DNA of 53,336 nt from Eubacteriales bacterium (GCA_030524715.1 JAUNGB010000029.1:1-53336), one strand, 5' to 3'. Positions 17,238-26,310 are shown, counted from the stretch's first letter. A program made the numbers and translations. Notes: generated by a model not told the origin, from the sequence alone.

Positions 17238-17280
17238 TTGACAATCTTTTCTTTACATTTTTTTGATTGTCAATTACAAT
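17238..17280 (+). promoter_or_regulatory. galT promoter with overlapping 9-bp inverted repeat
   Basis: A promoter is formed by TTTACA (17252-17257) and TACAAT (17275-17280) at 17-base spacing. A perfect inverted repeat, TTGACAATC (17238-17246) and GATTGTCAA (17265-17273), brackets the -35 box. This is the layout of a repressor operator, plausibly answering to sugar status. The binding protein is not encoded next door. Confidence 0.55.
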
Positions 17281-17284
17281 AAAA

Positions 17285-17353
17285 GGAGTGGAACGAAGAG
17301 TGCGGGGATTCGGTCTGAAATGATATCAGAGAGGCAGAACCGAATACCACTCC
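17285..17353 (+). promoter_or_regulatory. Structured 5' leader of galT
   Basis: The transcript would begin just before GGAGTGG (17285-17291), which pairs with CCACTCC (17347-17353). Inside, TTCGGTCTG (17309-17317) pairs with CAGAACCGAA (17335-17344), and TCTGA/TCAGA offers an alternative inner pairing. A self-complementary TCTAGA-TAAG-TCTAGA hairpin with a run of six T follows at about 17358-17387. It matches no riboswitch class I know. It could be an RNA regulator or an mRNA-stabilising structure. Confidence 0.5.
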
Positions 17354-17411
17354 GGAGTTCTAGATAAGTCTAGACAGGGTTTTTTACAGAAAAACAGGGG
17401 GACGGGATATT

Positions 17412-18902
17412 ATGTTAAATGAAAGTATCAAAAAGCTGGTGCAGTACGGAATCGAAACAGGCCTGACGCCGGCATGTGAAAAAATTTATACCACCAATCT
17501 TCTTCTGGATGTTTTTAAGGAAGATGAATACAATGAACCGGAAGAAGAATATTCCGATATTGATCTGGAAGAGGTTCTGGCGGATCTTTTGAATGAAGCG
17601 GTGAAACGCGGGCTGATCGAAGACAGCATTGTTTACAGGGATCTGTTCGATACAAGGCTTATGAACTGTCTGATGCCGCGTCCTTCACAGGTTCAGAAGG
17701 AATTTTGGGACAGGTACGAGAAGAGTCCGGAAGAGGCAACGGATTATTTCTATAAGCTCAGCCAGGACAGCGATTATATCCGCCGCTACCGTGTAAAGAA
17801 GGATCAGAAATGGACAGTGGAAAGCGAATACGGTGATATTGATATTACAATCAATCTGTCCAAGCCGGAAAAGGATCCCAAGGCCATTGCGGCAGCTAAG
17901 CTGGCCAAATCCAGCAGTTACCCGAAATGTCTTCTTTGTCCGGAAAACGAAGGATACGCAGGGCGCGCCAACCATCCGGCAAGAGAGAACCACAGGATCA
18001 TCCCCATCACCATCAACGACAGTCCGTGGGGCTTCCAGTATTCTCCCTACGTATATTATAATGAGCATTGTATTGTATTTAACAGCCAGCACACGCCCAT
18101 GAAGATCGAACGGAACGCTTTTGTGAAGCTGTTTGATTTTGTGAAGTTGTTCCCACATTATTTTCTGGGTTCCAATGCGGATCTGCCCATTGTAGGCGGC
18201 TCTATTTTGAGCCATGACCATTTCCAGGGCGGACATTATACATTTGCCATGGCGAAGGCTCCCATTGAGAAGCCGGTTACGATCCCAGGGTACGAGGATG
18301 TGGAAGCCGGTATCGTGAAATGGCCGCTTTCTGTACTCCGTATCCGCCATAAAGACGAAAAGCGCCTGATCGATCTGGCGACTCATGTGCTGGAGGTCTG
18401 GAGAGGATATACAGACGAGGCTGCATTTATCTTTGCTGAGACAGACGGGGAGCCGCACAATACCATTACCCCCATTGCCCGCAAAAAAGGCGATATTTTT
18501 GAACTGGATCTGACTCTCAGAAATAATATTACCACAGAGGAGCATCCGCTGGGCGTTTATCATCCTCATGCGCAGTACCATCACATCAAAAAGGAAAATA
18601 TCGGTCTGATCGAGGTTATGGGCCTTGCTGTTCTTCCGGCGCGTCTCAAGGAAGAGCTTGAGCTTTTGAGTGAATATATTCTCGAAGGCAAGGACGTTGC
18701 TTCCAACGAAAAGATCGAGAAGCACGCGGCATGGGTAGCGGAATTCCTTCCCAAATATGAGACTATCAATGAGGAAAATATTCATGAGATTCTTCAGAAA
18801 GAGGTGGGGATCGTATTTACCCACGTTCTGGAGGACGCCGGCGTCTACAAATGCACACCGGAAGGAAGAGAAGCCTTCATGAGATTTATCGAAAAGCTTT
18901 AA
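17412..18902 (+). CDS. galT: Galactose-1-phosphate uridylyltransferase, type 2
   Basis: The 496-residue protein is the long type-2 GalT typical of Firmicutes. It exchanges UMP between UDP-glucose and galactose-1-phosphate in the Leloir pathway. The N-terminal 190 residues are acidic and helical. The catalytic core has RENHRIIPITINDSPWGFQY and the nucleotidyl-transfer motif GGSILSHDHFQGGHY; the second His of SHDHFQ corresponds to the nucleophile of HxHxQ-like enzymes. A later HPHAQYHHIKKENIGLIE completes the metal and substrate site. GGGGGACGGG precedes the ATG. galK and galE are not in this window. The gene is monocistronic, with its own promoter, structured leader and terminator. Confidence 0.93.
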   Translation: MLNESIKKLVQYGIETGLTPACEKIYTTNLLLDVFKEDEYNEPEEEYSDIDLEEVLADLLNEAVKRGLIEDSIVYRDLFDTRLMNCLMPRPSQVQKEFWDRYEKSPEEATDYFYKLSQDSDYIRRYRVKKDQKWTVESEYGDIDITINLSKPEKDPKAIAAAKLAKSSSYPKCLLCPENEGYAGRANHPARENHRIIPITINDSPWGFQYSPYVYYNEHCIVFNSQHTPMKIERNAFVKLFDFVKLFPHYFLGSNADLPIVGGSILSHDHFQGGHYTFAMAKAPIEKPVTIPGYEDVEAGIVKWPLSVLRIRHKDEKRLIDLATHVLEVWRGYTDEAAFIFAETDGEPHNTITPIARKKGDIFELDLTLRNNITTEEHPLGVYHPHAQYHHIKKENIGLIEVMGLAVLPARLKEELELLSEYILEGKDVASNEKIEKHAAWVAEFLPKYETINEENIHEILQKEVGIVFTHVLEDAGVYKCTPEGREAFMRFIEKL

Positions 18903-18919
18903 AACATAAAATTAATATT

Positions 18920-18957
18920 AACAGCCCTGTACCTGAGAAAGGTTACGGGGCTGTTTT
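18920..18957 (+). terminator. Rho-independent terminator after galT
   Basis: AACAGCCCTGTACC pairs with GGTTACGGGGCTGTT around a seven-base loop and runs into TTTTAAAC. It lies 17 bases after the galT stop codon. Confidence 0.8.
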
Positions 18958-18968
18958 AAACATTTTCC

Positions 18969-19000
18969 ACCTGTGCGGTTGCTGATCCAACAGCACAGGT
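18969..19000. terminator. Second hairpin downstream of galT
   Basis: ACCTGTGC and GCACAGGT form a perfect 8-bp stem extended by GGTTG/CCAAC. It follows the galT terminator by a dozen bases and precedes ATTTTTC. It could be a back-up terminator. Confidence 0.4.
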
Positions 19001-19086
19001 AGAACATTTTTCAGGAAAATTTTGTATAACATGCAATAAAATGGCCTTCTTATGTATTATATAAGTAGGGGAGTGATAAAAGATTC

Positions 19087-19119
19087 GTTACTGTTTACAC
19101 CGCAGGTGTGAACAGTAAC
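19087..19119. repeat. Palindromic repeat, best copy of the gttactgtttacacc family
   Basis: The left arm gttactgtttacacc and right arm ggtgtgaacagtaac are complementary at 14 of 15 positions around the three-base loop gca; the one mismatch is a G-U pair in RNA. Related copies lie at 2006-2160, 23504-23518 and 35638-35669, always between genes. It behaves like a REP-type dispersed palindrome. Confidence 0.7.
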
Positions 19120-19159
19120 AACGGTAACAAAGATTTCACAGAAAAAAAGCCCGGATTTG

Positions 19160-19188
19160 TTGAAAGATGGGTCGGAATCTTTTATACT
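19160..19188 (+). promoter_or_regulatory. Promoter of the InlB/SGNH surface protein gene
   Basis: TTGAAA (19160-19165) and TATACT (19183-19188) are separated by 17 bases, 45 bases before the start codon. Confidence 0.65.
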
Positions 19189-19232
19189 GAATATGGTTAC
19201 AATGATGTGCAGGAAAGAGACGAGGAGTATTT

Positions 19233-21728
19233 ATGAAGAGCGATCATAGAAAAAACAAAGTGAGAAGAACCGGTCTTTGCTGGCTTTTAGCGGTGAGCAT
19301 GATGCTTACCGGGGTCAGTGCGCAGGCCGCCGCCTTCGGAGCGCCGGGAGAGGCGGGGGATCTTTTCAGCGCGGGAGAAATAAATGACGGGTATGTAGAA
19401 CAGAATACATCGCTGTTCGGGGCTGAGGCTCTGACAGCAGAGCCTGATGTACAAACTCCGGGAGTTACGGATGTTCAGCTAACGCCAACGCCCGGGGCTG
19501 CAGACGGGCAGGTTACGCCCACACCGGGAGAAACTACGGAGCAGCCGATACCGACGCCGTCGGTTACGCCATCCGTTACTCCGTCGGTCACTCCGGGGGA
19601 GGTTACGCCGACTCCTGTTCCCGGCGAGGATGGCATTCATCATTTAGGCGATCCTGTGAGGATTTTATTTGCGGATACCACGGGAGCTTCGTACTATGAC
19701 GAACTTGAGATGCAGACGAAGATCGGGGAATCCATAGTCCTTCCCGATGTTCCGGGAGCTGAGAATAATATAGAATGCGGCTGGAAGCTGGAGAAGGATA
19801 CCTCTGATGAGGACGCCATCCTTCTGGAAGAGGGCGAGAGCGTAAGCCTTGCTTTAGGGGACGACCTTCTGGATTATATAGTGGGCGGCACTTTGGTGTT
19901 TTATGCAGTGCCGGGGATAACGCAGTACACAGTGAATTTTTACAATAATTCCGGTACAGGGATCTTTTCGGGCGGACGGTACAAGGTGGAAAAGGGAACA
20001 GAGATCACGATCCCGGATTTCCCCAGCAGCAAGTACGTGAACTTCGGATGGACTGATGTGAAGGGCGGCACAACGGTGAAGTATGAGGCCGGGGACAAAT
20101 ATACGGTAAACGGCGATAAGAACTTTTATATTATCCGATACAGCACCTCCAAGGTTGCCAGGGTATCCTTCGCAAATCCAGGCGGTTCCCAGAATACAGC
20201 TTTCCGTTCCCTCACCCAGAACGTAGTTAAGGGCAAGAAGGTGAAGCTTCCGGAGGTCCCGGCGGCTACCGGGTACGTAAACCTGGGCTGGTCTACCAAA
20301 AAGAATGCCACAACCGCATCCTATGCGGCAGGAAAGACCGTTACCATCAAGAAAAATGTTACCTTTTATGCAGTGCGCAAAAAGGTGGCCACCTACAGCG
20401 TTACTTTTAACAACAACAGCGGGACAAGCACCAGCAAGACTTACAGTTCCCTGAATAAAAAGGTGACGTCAGGCAGCACGATCACGCTTCCGGCGCTTCC
20501 CAAGGCGTCCGGCTACCAGAACCTGGGATGGACCACCACCTTAAAAGGAACGACCCCGCTTTATAAAGCAGGCGGCAAATTTAAGATCACAAAGAATATG
20601 AAATTTTATACTGTCCGCAAAAAAAGCAAATATTACACGGTTTATTTTTATCTGGGGAACGGTACCTCCAACAGTAAATATAAGGCTCTGCAGATGAAGG
20701 TGGAGGAAGGGACCACCATCACGCTTCCGGATGTTCCGGAAAGAGAAGGATACAAGAACGTGGGATGGAGTACAAAGAAAAACGCATCCTCCGTATCTTA
20801 CTTAAGCGGCGATAAAGTTAAGATCACAAAAAATATAGCCTTTTACGCAGTGCAGAAGGAGCAGGAATCTGTCGTCCTGCACTATAATAACGGAACCGTA
20901 TATATGACCGAGGCATGTACAAAGGGAGGAACCTATACGCTTCCCGGCGTCAGGAATAAAACAGGCTATACAATGATGGGCTGGTCAACAAAGCCTTACC
21001 AGACCGTGGATCCGGACTATGAGGTCGGGGAAACCATAACGGTGAATGATAAGACAGACCTGTATGCGGTAGTCTTTAACCGGGCTGCAGAACCGGATAT
21101 CAGCGCTTATGAGGTGTCGCAGCCGGATCTGAGGAAGTATAAGCAGGTGATCTTTGTGGGGGATTCCCGCACCAACCGTATGAATAAGACGCTGCTCAAC
21201 CAGTTTGGCTCCAGCACTATACAGGGCGTTACCTTTATCTGCCGCGAGGGCGGCGGCCTGACATGGCTGCAGTCAGAGGGATATCTGTCGCTGACGGCGG
21301 CATTGGGAAACAGCAGCGGGAGCATCCTGGAAAAGCCCACAGCCGTGATCTTTAATCTGGGAGTCAACGATCTGGGCAACCTGAGCAAGTATATCACTTA
21401 TATGAACAGCCTTGCAGGGGAACTGAAATCAAAGGGATGTAAGCTTTTTTATATGTCCGTAAACCCCGTCAACAATAAAATGATCGAAGCCAGCGGCAAG
21501 CCCTCCAGAAAAGAACAGAATCTCCGCAGCTTTAACGAGGGAATCAGGTCAAACCTTTGCAGCGACGGAACCTTTACGTATATTGACACCTATTCCTATC
21601 TTATGCAGACAGGATACGGAACCTGCGCAAGTCCCACCGGCGACGACGCGGGATATTCAGACGACGGACTCCACTATACCACAAAAACCTATAAACGGAT
21701 CTATGATTACTGCCTAGAGCGTGTTTGA
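19233..21728 (+). CDS. Secreted InlB-repeat protein with C-terminal SGNH hydrolase domain
   Basis: The 831-residue product has a signal peptide (basic start, core LCWLLAVSMMLTGVSAQAAA, cleavage near residue 33). A Pro/Thr-rich linker built of TPTP, SVTPSVTP and similar repeats spans about 75-135. About five InlB-like (Listeria-Bacteroides) repeats of roughly 75 residues follow at 235-620, each with the pattern VSF.N.sG...Y and ending GW(S/T)TKK...Y..G....I.KN..FYAV. The last 197 residues are an SGNH/GDSL hydrolase: FVGDSR (S645), NLGVND (N712) and DDGLH (D811, H814). It probably binds the cell wall or glycan and removes ester groups outside the cell. GAGGAG precedes the ATG. The last four codons (Leu-Glu-Arg-Val) and the stop come from the terminal repeat of an inserted MITE. 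Confidence 0.82.
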   Translation: MKSDHRKNKVRRTGLCWLLAVSMMLTGVSAQAAAFGAPGEAGDLFSAGEINDGYVEQNTSLFGAEALTAEPDVQTPGVTDVQLTPTPGAADGQVTPTPGETTEQPIPTPSVTPSVTPSVTPGEVTPTPVPGEDGIHHLGDPVRILFADTTGASYYDELEMQTKIGESIVLPDVPGAENNIECGWKLEKDTSDEDAILLEEGESVSLALGDDLLDYIVGGTLVFYAVPGITQYTVNFYNNSGTGIFSGGRYKVEKGTEITIPDFPSSKYVNFGWTDVKGGTTVKYEAGDKYTVNGDKNFYIIRYSTSKVARVSFANPGGSQNTAFRSLTQNVVKGKKVKLPEVPAATGYVNLGWSTKKNATTASYAAGKTVTIKKNVTFYAVRKKVATYSVTFNNNSGTSTSKTYSSLNKKVTSGSTITLPALPKASGYQNLGWTTTLKGTTPLYKAGGKFKITKNMKFYTVRKKSKYYTVYFYLGNGTSNSKYKALQMKVEEGTTITLPDVPEREGYKNVGWSTKKNASSVSYLSGDKVKITKNIAFYAVQKEQESVVLHYNNGTVYMTEACTKGGTYTLPGVRNKTGYTMMGWSTKPYQTVDPDYEVGETITVNDKTDLYAVVFNRAAEPDISAYEVSQPDLRKYKQVIFVGDSRTNRMNKTLLNQFGSSTIQGVTFICREGGGLTWLQSEGYLSLTAALGNSSGSILEKPTAVIFNLGVNDLGNLSKYITYMNSLAGELKSKGCKLFYMSVNPVNNKMIEASGKPSRKEQNLRSFNEGIRSNLCSDGTFTYIDTYSYLMQTGYGTCASPTGDDAGYSDDGLHYTTKTYKRIYDYCLERV

Positions 21729-21879
21729 AAATTGCTTTCTGCCAGATGTGCGTCACAGTTTGTGGGAGATTTGACACAAATGAGGGAGGCATAGCGGGCT
21801 ATGTTGACCGAATGCGGGGCAAATATGCCGCAAAGTGGGGCGTACAGATGGCGGGAATGAATTTTCAAACACGCTCTAG
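21714..21879 (+). mobile_element. 166-bp MITE, copy 1
   Basis: It is bounded by perfect 20-bp terminal inverted repeats, ctagagcgtgtttgaaaatt at 21714-21733 and its reverse complement at 21860-21879. It is non-coding and identical in length and orientation to the copy at 30358-30523, with about 75 percent internal identity by eye. No transposase is present, so it depends on one in trans. The left end lies inside the 3' end of the surface-protein gene and supplies its stop codon. Target duplication cannot be told apart from the CTAG ends. Confidence 0.8.
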
Positions 21880-21924
21880 GACCATTGCCGGATAAATTTA
21901 TATAGCGTTGTGTCAGATTACTCC

Positions 21925-21953
21925 TTGCACAAAGCGATTGAATAGTCTATACT
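21925..21953 (+). promoter_or_regulatory. Promoter of asnS
   Basis: TTGCAC (21925-21930) and TATACT (21948-21953) lie 17 bases apart, immediately before a leader hairpin. Confidence 0.65.
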
Positions 21954-21955
21954 AT

Positions 21956-21991
21956 AAGGCGAAACGGATGTTTGTACATCTGCTTCGCCTT
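21956..21991 (+). promoter_or_regulatory. Hairpin at the 5' end of the asnS transcript
   Basis: AAGGCGAA (21956-21963) pairs with TTCGCCTT (21984-21991), with an inner GATGT/ACATC pair around TTGT. The predicted transcript start lies at the base of this stem. There is no T-box sequence and no T-run, so it is more likely a 5' stabiliser or translational element than an attenuator. Confidence 0.5.
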
Positions 21992-22026
21992 ATTCGACTA
22001 TTATAGAACAGGAAGAGGAATAGATT

Positions 22027-23418
22027 ATGAAGCTTACTACAGTAAAAGAAATTTACAAAGACCGTGAGAGATTTCTGGATAAAGAAGTGACCGTAGGCGG
22101 CTGGGTACGCAGCGTCCGGGGTTCCAAGGCGTTCGGCTTTATTGTACTGCATGACGGTTCCTTTTTTGAGACCCTGCAGATCGTATACCATGACACAATG
22201 GAAAATTTTGCGGAGATCAGCAAATTAAACGTAGGCGCCGCCATCATCGTCAAAGGGACGCTGGTAGCCACTCCCCAGGCGAAACAGCCCTTTGAGATCC
22301 AGGCTTCTGAGGTTACCGTAGAGGGCGCTTCCGCACCGGATTATCCGTTACAGAAGAAACGTCATACTCTGGAGTATTTAAGAACCATGACTCATTTGCG
22401 TCCCAGGACAAACACCTTCCAGGCCGTTTTCCGCGTACGTTCCCTCTGCGCCTATGCTATTCATAAGTTTTTCCAGGAGAGAGGATTTGTGTATGTACAC
22501 ACCCCGCTGATCACCGGAAGCGACTGCGAGGGCGCCGGCGAAATGTTCCAGGTAACAACTCTGGATATGAAAAATCCGCCTCTTACAGAAGAGGGCGAGG
22601 TCAACTATGCTCAGGACTTCTTCGGCAAAGAAACCAACCTGACGGTAAGCGGCCAGTTAAATGCGGAAACCTATGCCCAGGCGTTCCGTGACGTTTATAC
22701 CTTCGGACCTACCTTCCGTGCAGAAAATTCCAATACCACCCGCCATGCGGCGGAATTCTGGATGATCGAGCCGGAATGTGCGTTTGCAGACCTGAACGAC
22801 AACATGGATCTTGCGGAGGCCATGCTGAAATATATTATCCGCTATGTTCTGGAGAATGCGCCGGAAGAAATGAATTTCTTTAATTCCTTTGTGGATAAAG
22901 GGCTGCTGGACCGTCTGAACCATGTGGTAAATTCTGAGTTCGGACATGTAACCTACACGGAGGCCATTGAACTTCTTGAGAAGAACAACGACAAATTTGA
23001 CTATAAGGTATTCTGGGGATGCGACCTGCAGACAGAGCATGAACGCTACCTGACAGAGGAGATTTTCAAGAAACCGGTCTTTGTCACCGATTATCCCAAG
23101 GAGATCAAGGCATTTTATATGAAGCTGAATGATGACAACAGGACGGTAGCGGCTATGGACTGCCTTGTTCCGGGAATCGGGGAGATCATCGGCGGAAGCC
23201 AGAGAGAGGACGACTACGATAAGCTGAAAGCCCGTATGGACGAGCTTGGACTGAAGGAAGAGGACTATGGATTCTATATGGATCTGCGTAAATACGGCTC
23301 CACCCGTCATTCAGGCTTCGGACTTGGCTTTGAGCGCTGCGTCATGTATCTGACAGGTATGGGCAATATCCGCGACGTTATTCCATTCCCCAGAACTGTG
23401 AAGAACTGTGATTTATAA
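22027..23418 (+). CDS. asnS: Asparaginyl-tRNA synthetase
   Basis: The 463-residue enzyme attaches asparagine to tRNA-Asn. The N-terminal OB-fold anticodon-binding domain (about 1-110) contains [20 protein letters not shown]. The class II catalytic core follows, with motif 1 in [20 protein letters not shown], motif 2 in [20 protein letters not shown] and motif 3 in [20 protein letters not shown]. These match AsnRS rather than AspRS. The length is typical. GGAAGAGG lies upstream of the ATG. It is monocistronic, with its own promoter. Confidence 0.95.
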   Translation: MKLTTVKEIYKDRERFLDKEVTVGGWVRSVRGSKAFGFIVLHDGSFFETLQIVYHDTMENFAEISKLNVGAAIIVKGTLVATPQAKQPFEIQASEVTVEGASAPDYPLQKKRHTLEYLRTMTHLRPRTNTFQAVFRVRSLCAYAIHKFFQERGFVYVHTPLITGSDCEGAGEMFQVTTLDMKNPPLTEEGEVNYAQDFFGKETNLTVSGQLNAETYAQAFRDVYTFGPTFRAENSNTTRHAAEFWMIEPECAFADLNDNMDLAEAMLKYIIRYVLENAPEEMNFFNSFVDKGLLDRLNHVVNSEFGHVTYTEAIELLEKNNDKFDYKVFWGCDLQTEHERYLTEEIFKKPVFVTDYPKEIKAFYMKLNDDNRTVAAMDCLVPGIGEIIGGSQREDDYDKLKARMDELGLKEEDYGFYMDLRKYGSTRHSGFGLGFERCVMYLTGMGNIRDVIPFPRTVKNCDL

Positions 23419-23432
23419 AAAAGTCATCTTTA

Positions 23433-23455
23433 CTGCATTACAACAGGTATTGCAG
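23433..23455 (+). terminator. Possible terminator after asnS
   Basis: CTGCATTAC and GTATTGCAG form a 9-bp stem with one mismatch around AACAG, 15 bases after the asnS stop. Only a mixed A/T tract follows, so efficiency is doubtful. Confidence 0.35.
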
Positions 23456-23503
23456 ACATTTATATGTTGTTAGCCCATAGCCTTGCAGCCAGTGCAGGGC
23501 CTG

Positions 23504-23518
23504 GGTGTAAACAGTAAC
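23504..23518. repeat. Half-copy of the gttactgtttacacc palindrome
   Basis: ggtgtaaacagtaac matches the right arm of the family at 14 of 15 positions. The left arm is missing. It lies just before the yhaO gene. Confidence 0.5.
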
Positions 23519-23559
23519 CGTAAGGATACTGTACAGATCAGTAAGTATTGGAGGTATTT

Positions 23560-24636
23560 ATGAGATTTATCCATCTTGCAGATGTGCATCTGGGAGCGGT
23601 TCCGGACAGGGGATATCCCTGGAGCAGCGAGCGGGAGGAGGAAATCTGGGAATCTTTCCGCCGGGTAATTGCGGCCATCCGCAAGAATCCGGTGGATTTC
23701 TTATTTATAGCAGGGGACCTGTTCCACCGTCAGCCCCTCCTTAGGGAACTGCGGGAGGTCAATTACCTGTTTTCCCAGATTCCGGCAACGAGAGTCTTTC
23801 TGATCGCCGGAAACCATGATTATATGAAAGAGGACTCTTTTTACCGGAACTTCCCGTGGGAGCCTAATGTAACTTTTTTTCAGGAAGAAAAAATAACCTG
23901 TGTGCATGTGAAAGAAGCAAATGTGTTTGTTTACGGCATGAGCTACCAGCATCAGGAGATTAAGGAGCCTCTCTATGATTCCGTAAGGCCCGGGAAGGAG
24001 GCGGGATGCCACATTCTGCTGGCCCACGGCGGAGACGAAAACCACATCCCCATAAATATGCGCGCGGTTTTCGCCGCAGGCTTTGATTATGTGGCTCTGG
24101 GACATATCCATAAACCACAGGTGCTTCAGCGTGACAGAATGGCCTACGCAGGCGCTCTGGAGCCCATCGACCGCAATGATATGGGAGAGCATGGGTATAT
24201 AGAAGGAAGATACGAAAACGGGCGCGTAAAGACCACATTTGTGCCTTTTTCCTGCCGTACCTACCAGCAGCTTGTGCTGCCTCTCCGGGAGGATTCCACA
24301 CAGTTTTCTGTGGAAGAAATGATGAAAATGGATATTATGAAGAGAGGCGGCAAGAATATTTACCGGGTAGTCTTAAAAGGCTTCCGTTCGCCGGAGCTTC
24401 TGATTTTTCCAGAAAAGCTTAAGGCGCTTGGAAATATCATTGAGGTTATGGACGAGTCACGTCCTGCCTTTGATCTGGAAGCGCTTGCGAAACGCTACAG
24501 CGGCACCCTGATCGGAGATTATATCGACTATTTTCTTTCGAGAGAACGCACCATGGTGGAGGAAAAGGCTCTCTATTACGGCCTGCAGGCGCTTCTTGAA
24601 ACCGGGATTACAACAATTGTAAGGAAAGAACAATGA
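23560..24636 (+). CDS. yhaO: DNA exonuclease-like metallophosphoesterase, YhaO/SbcD family
   Basis: I start at the ATG at 23560 with GGAGG eight bases upstream; an upstream in-frame TTG has none. The 358-residue protein is a calcineurin-like phosphoesterase of the SbcD/Mre11 type with all metal motifs: HLADVHLG (D, H), IAGDLFH, IAGNHDY, LLAHGG and ALGHIHKPQ. The C-terminal 120 residues form the capping region seen in YhaO. It overlaps the next gene by four bases (ATGA), so the pair is coupled and probably forms an SbcCD/Rad50-Mre11-like DNA repair complex. Confidence 0.85.
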   Translation: MRFIHLADVHLGAVPDRGYPWSSEREEEIWESFRRVIAAIRKNPVDFLFIAGDLFHRQPLLRELREVNYLFSQIPATRVFLIAGNHDYMKEDSFYRNFPWEPNVTFFQEEKITCVHVKEANVFVYGMSYQHQEIKEPLYDSVRPGKEAGCHILLAHGGDENHIPINMRAVFAAGFDYVALGHIHKPQVLQRDRMAYAGALEPIDRNDMGEHGYIEGRYENGRVKTTFVPFSCRTYQQLVLPLREDSTQFSVEEMMKMDIMKRGGKNIYRVVLKGFRSPELLIFPEKLKALGNIIEVMDESRPAFDLEALAKRYSGTLIGDYIDYFLSRERTMVEEKALYYGLQALLETGITTIVRKEQ

Positions 24637-26180
24637 TCATAAAACGTTTGGCAATCAAAAATTTTGGTAAAATTCATAATAAAACACTGGAATTTTCTCA
24701 GGGTATAAATGTTCTTTACGGGGAGAATGAAAGCGGTAAGTCCACGGTCCATACGTTTTTGAAAAGTATGCTCTACGGTATCCGCAGACAACGGGGCAAA
24801 GCTGCCAAAAACGATACCTATACCACCTACGAGCCATGGGAAAACCCCGCAAGCTACGGCGGGACACTGTGGTTTGAAAACGGCGGGAAGAATTTCCGCC
24901 TTACCCGGAATTTCCACAAAACAAATCAGAGCAGCGAGCTTCTCTGTGAGGACGACGGTGAGCTCCTGGATGTGGAAAAGGGAGATCTGGACGTAGTTCT
25001 GGGAGGAGTCAGCGAGGCGGTATTCGAAAATACGGTTTCCGTGGCACAGTTAAAAAGCGTTACCGGGCAGGGGCTTGTACGGGAGCTGCAGAATTATATG
25101 GCAAGCTATCAGGGCACAGGGGACAGTTCTGTGGATCTGGGACGAACGATGCAGCTTCTGAAAATGTCCCGTAAAGGCTATCAGGTACAGGCAGACCGCT
25201 GCAAGAAGGATACGGAGAAGGAACAGGAAAAGCTTGCCGTAAACATCGATTATCTCCGTCAGGAAATGGACGAACTGTGGGAAAAGAAATCCCAGATCTC
25301 TGTTCATGAAGAGGCTTTGCAGACAGTTGGGGAGGACAACGGAGAAGCGGTTCTTGATGAACGTATCTATAAGATCCAGAGGGAAAAGGGGCTTCTGTCC
25401 GGAGCGATGGCCATAACGGCAGTTTTGGCTGTCCTTGCAGTGGTGATGCTCCGCAGGCTGGTTCCGGGGCTTTGGGTTTTGCAGCTTCTTGCCGGGATCG
25501 CAGGCGCCGCTCTGTTCGCAGGCGAGGGAATCTCCCAGAAAAGGCTGTCCGAAGAATTAAGCAGACGCAAAAGAATGAAGAACCGATGGCTCCAGAAACA
25601 GGAAAAACTGAAATGGAACCGGGAAAGCCTGGAAGAATCCTGGAAAGAAAAGGAAACGGCGTTGTCCAACCTGCAGGCGGAATACCGGGAGGTGGAGGAA
25701 CGCGCCTATCTTCCGCTGATGGAGGAGACAGAGATAGAGGCAATCAATCTGGCGATGAAAACCATCGAGAAGCTTTCCGGAAATATCCACAACCAGCTTG
25801 GGGGACGTCTCCGCAGGCGTACCTCGCAGATTTTAAGTGAGATTACGGGAGGCAAATACCGTGAGGTACTGATGGACAAGGACCTCCATATGACCGTAAA
25901 CACAGAGGAACGCACTGTCCCCCTGGAAAGTCTGAGCAGGGGAACCCTGGAACAGATCTACTTTGCCCTTCGGATGGCGGCAGGAGAGCTGCTTTGCGGG
26001 GAAGAGCGCTTTCCGGTGATACTGGACGATGTTTTCGGAATGTATGATGAAGAGCGCCTTGGGGCGGTCCTTCGGTGGCTGCACGGGGAAAACCGCCAGG
26101 TCATTATCAGCACCTGCCATAAGAGGGAGATGGAGATTCTCGAAAAAGAAGGGATCCCTTATCAGAAAATCCTTCTGTAG
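24633..26180 (+). CDS. yhaN: YhaN-like AAA ATPase, Rad50/SbcC-type, with membrane segments
   Basis: The 515-residue protein is the ATPase partner of YhaO. It has Walker A GENESGKST (about residues 30-38), the Rad50-like LAIKNFGKI start, signature LSRGTLEQIYFALRMA, Walker B ILDDVFGMYDEERL and the switch IISTCHKRE. It is about half the length of Bacillus YhaN: the coiled coil is short (about 195-235 and 300-350) and is interrupted by two hydrophobic segments (AMAITAVLAVLAVVML and LWVLQLLAGIAGAALFAG). Those would anchor it in the membrane, as reported for YhaN/YhaP-type proteins. Truncation by frameshift is unlikely, since both heads are complete. Confidence 0.8.
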   Translation: MIIKRLAIKNFGKIHNKTLEFSQGINVLYGENESGKSTVHTFLKSMLYGIRRQRGKAAKNDTYTTYEPWENPASYGGTLWFENGGKNFRLTRNFHKTNQSSELLCEDDGELLDVEKGDLDVVLGGVSEAVFENTVSVAQLKSVTGQGLVRELQNYMASYQGTGDSSVDLGRTMQLLKMSRKGYQVQADRCKKDTEKEQEKLAVNIDYLRQEMDELWEKKSQISVHEEALQTVGEDNGEAVLDERIYKIQREKGLLSGAMAITAVLAVLAVVMLRRLVPGLWVLQLLAGIAGAALFAGEGISQKRLSEELSRRKRMKNRWLQKQEKLKWNRESLEESWKEKETALSNLQAEYREVEERAYLPLMEETEIEAINLAMKTIEKLSGNIHNQLGGRLRRRTSQILSEITGGKYREVLMDKDLHMTVNTEERTVPLESLSRGTLEQIYFALRMAAGELLCGEERFPVILDDVFGMYDEERLGAVLRWLHGENRQVIISTCHKREMEILEKEGIPYQKILL

Positions 26181-26310
26181 GGCGGCTGGCCGGCAGAAGG
26201 AATATCTCATATATCAGGAAGGTACTCCATTTTGTCCCGAAGTGTACAACACGCTCTAATAATATAGATAAAAAGCATTTTTGTTATAGACAGATTTATA
26301 AGGAGTTGTT

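Noticed and set aside
17285-17400. T-box, THF or other known riboswitch before galT
   Set aside because: The conserved T-box sequence and the core motifs of riboswitches I know are absent; kept as an unassigned structured leader.
26249-26257. Nine-base match (cacgctcta) to the MITE end
   Set aside because: Too short to separate from chance.
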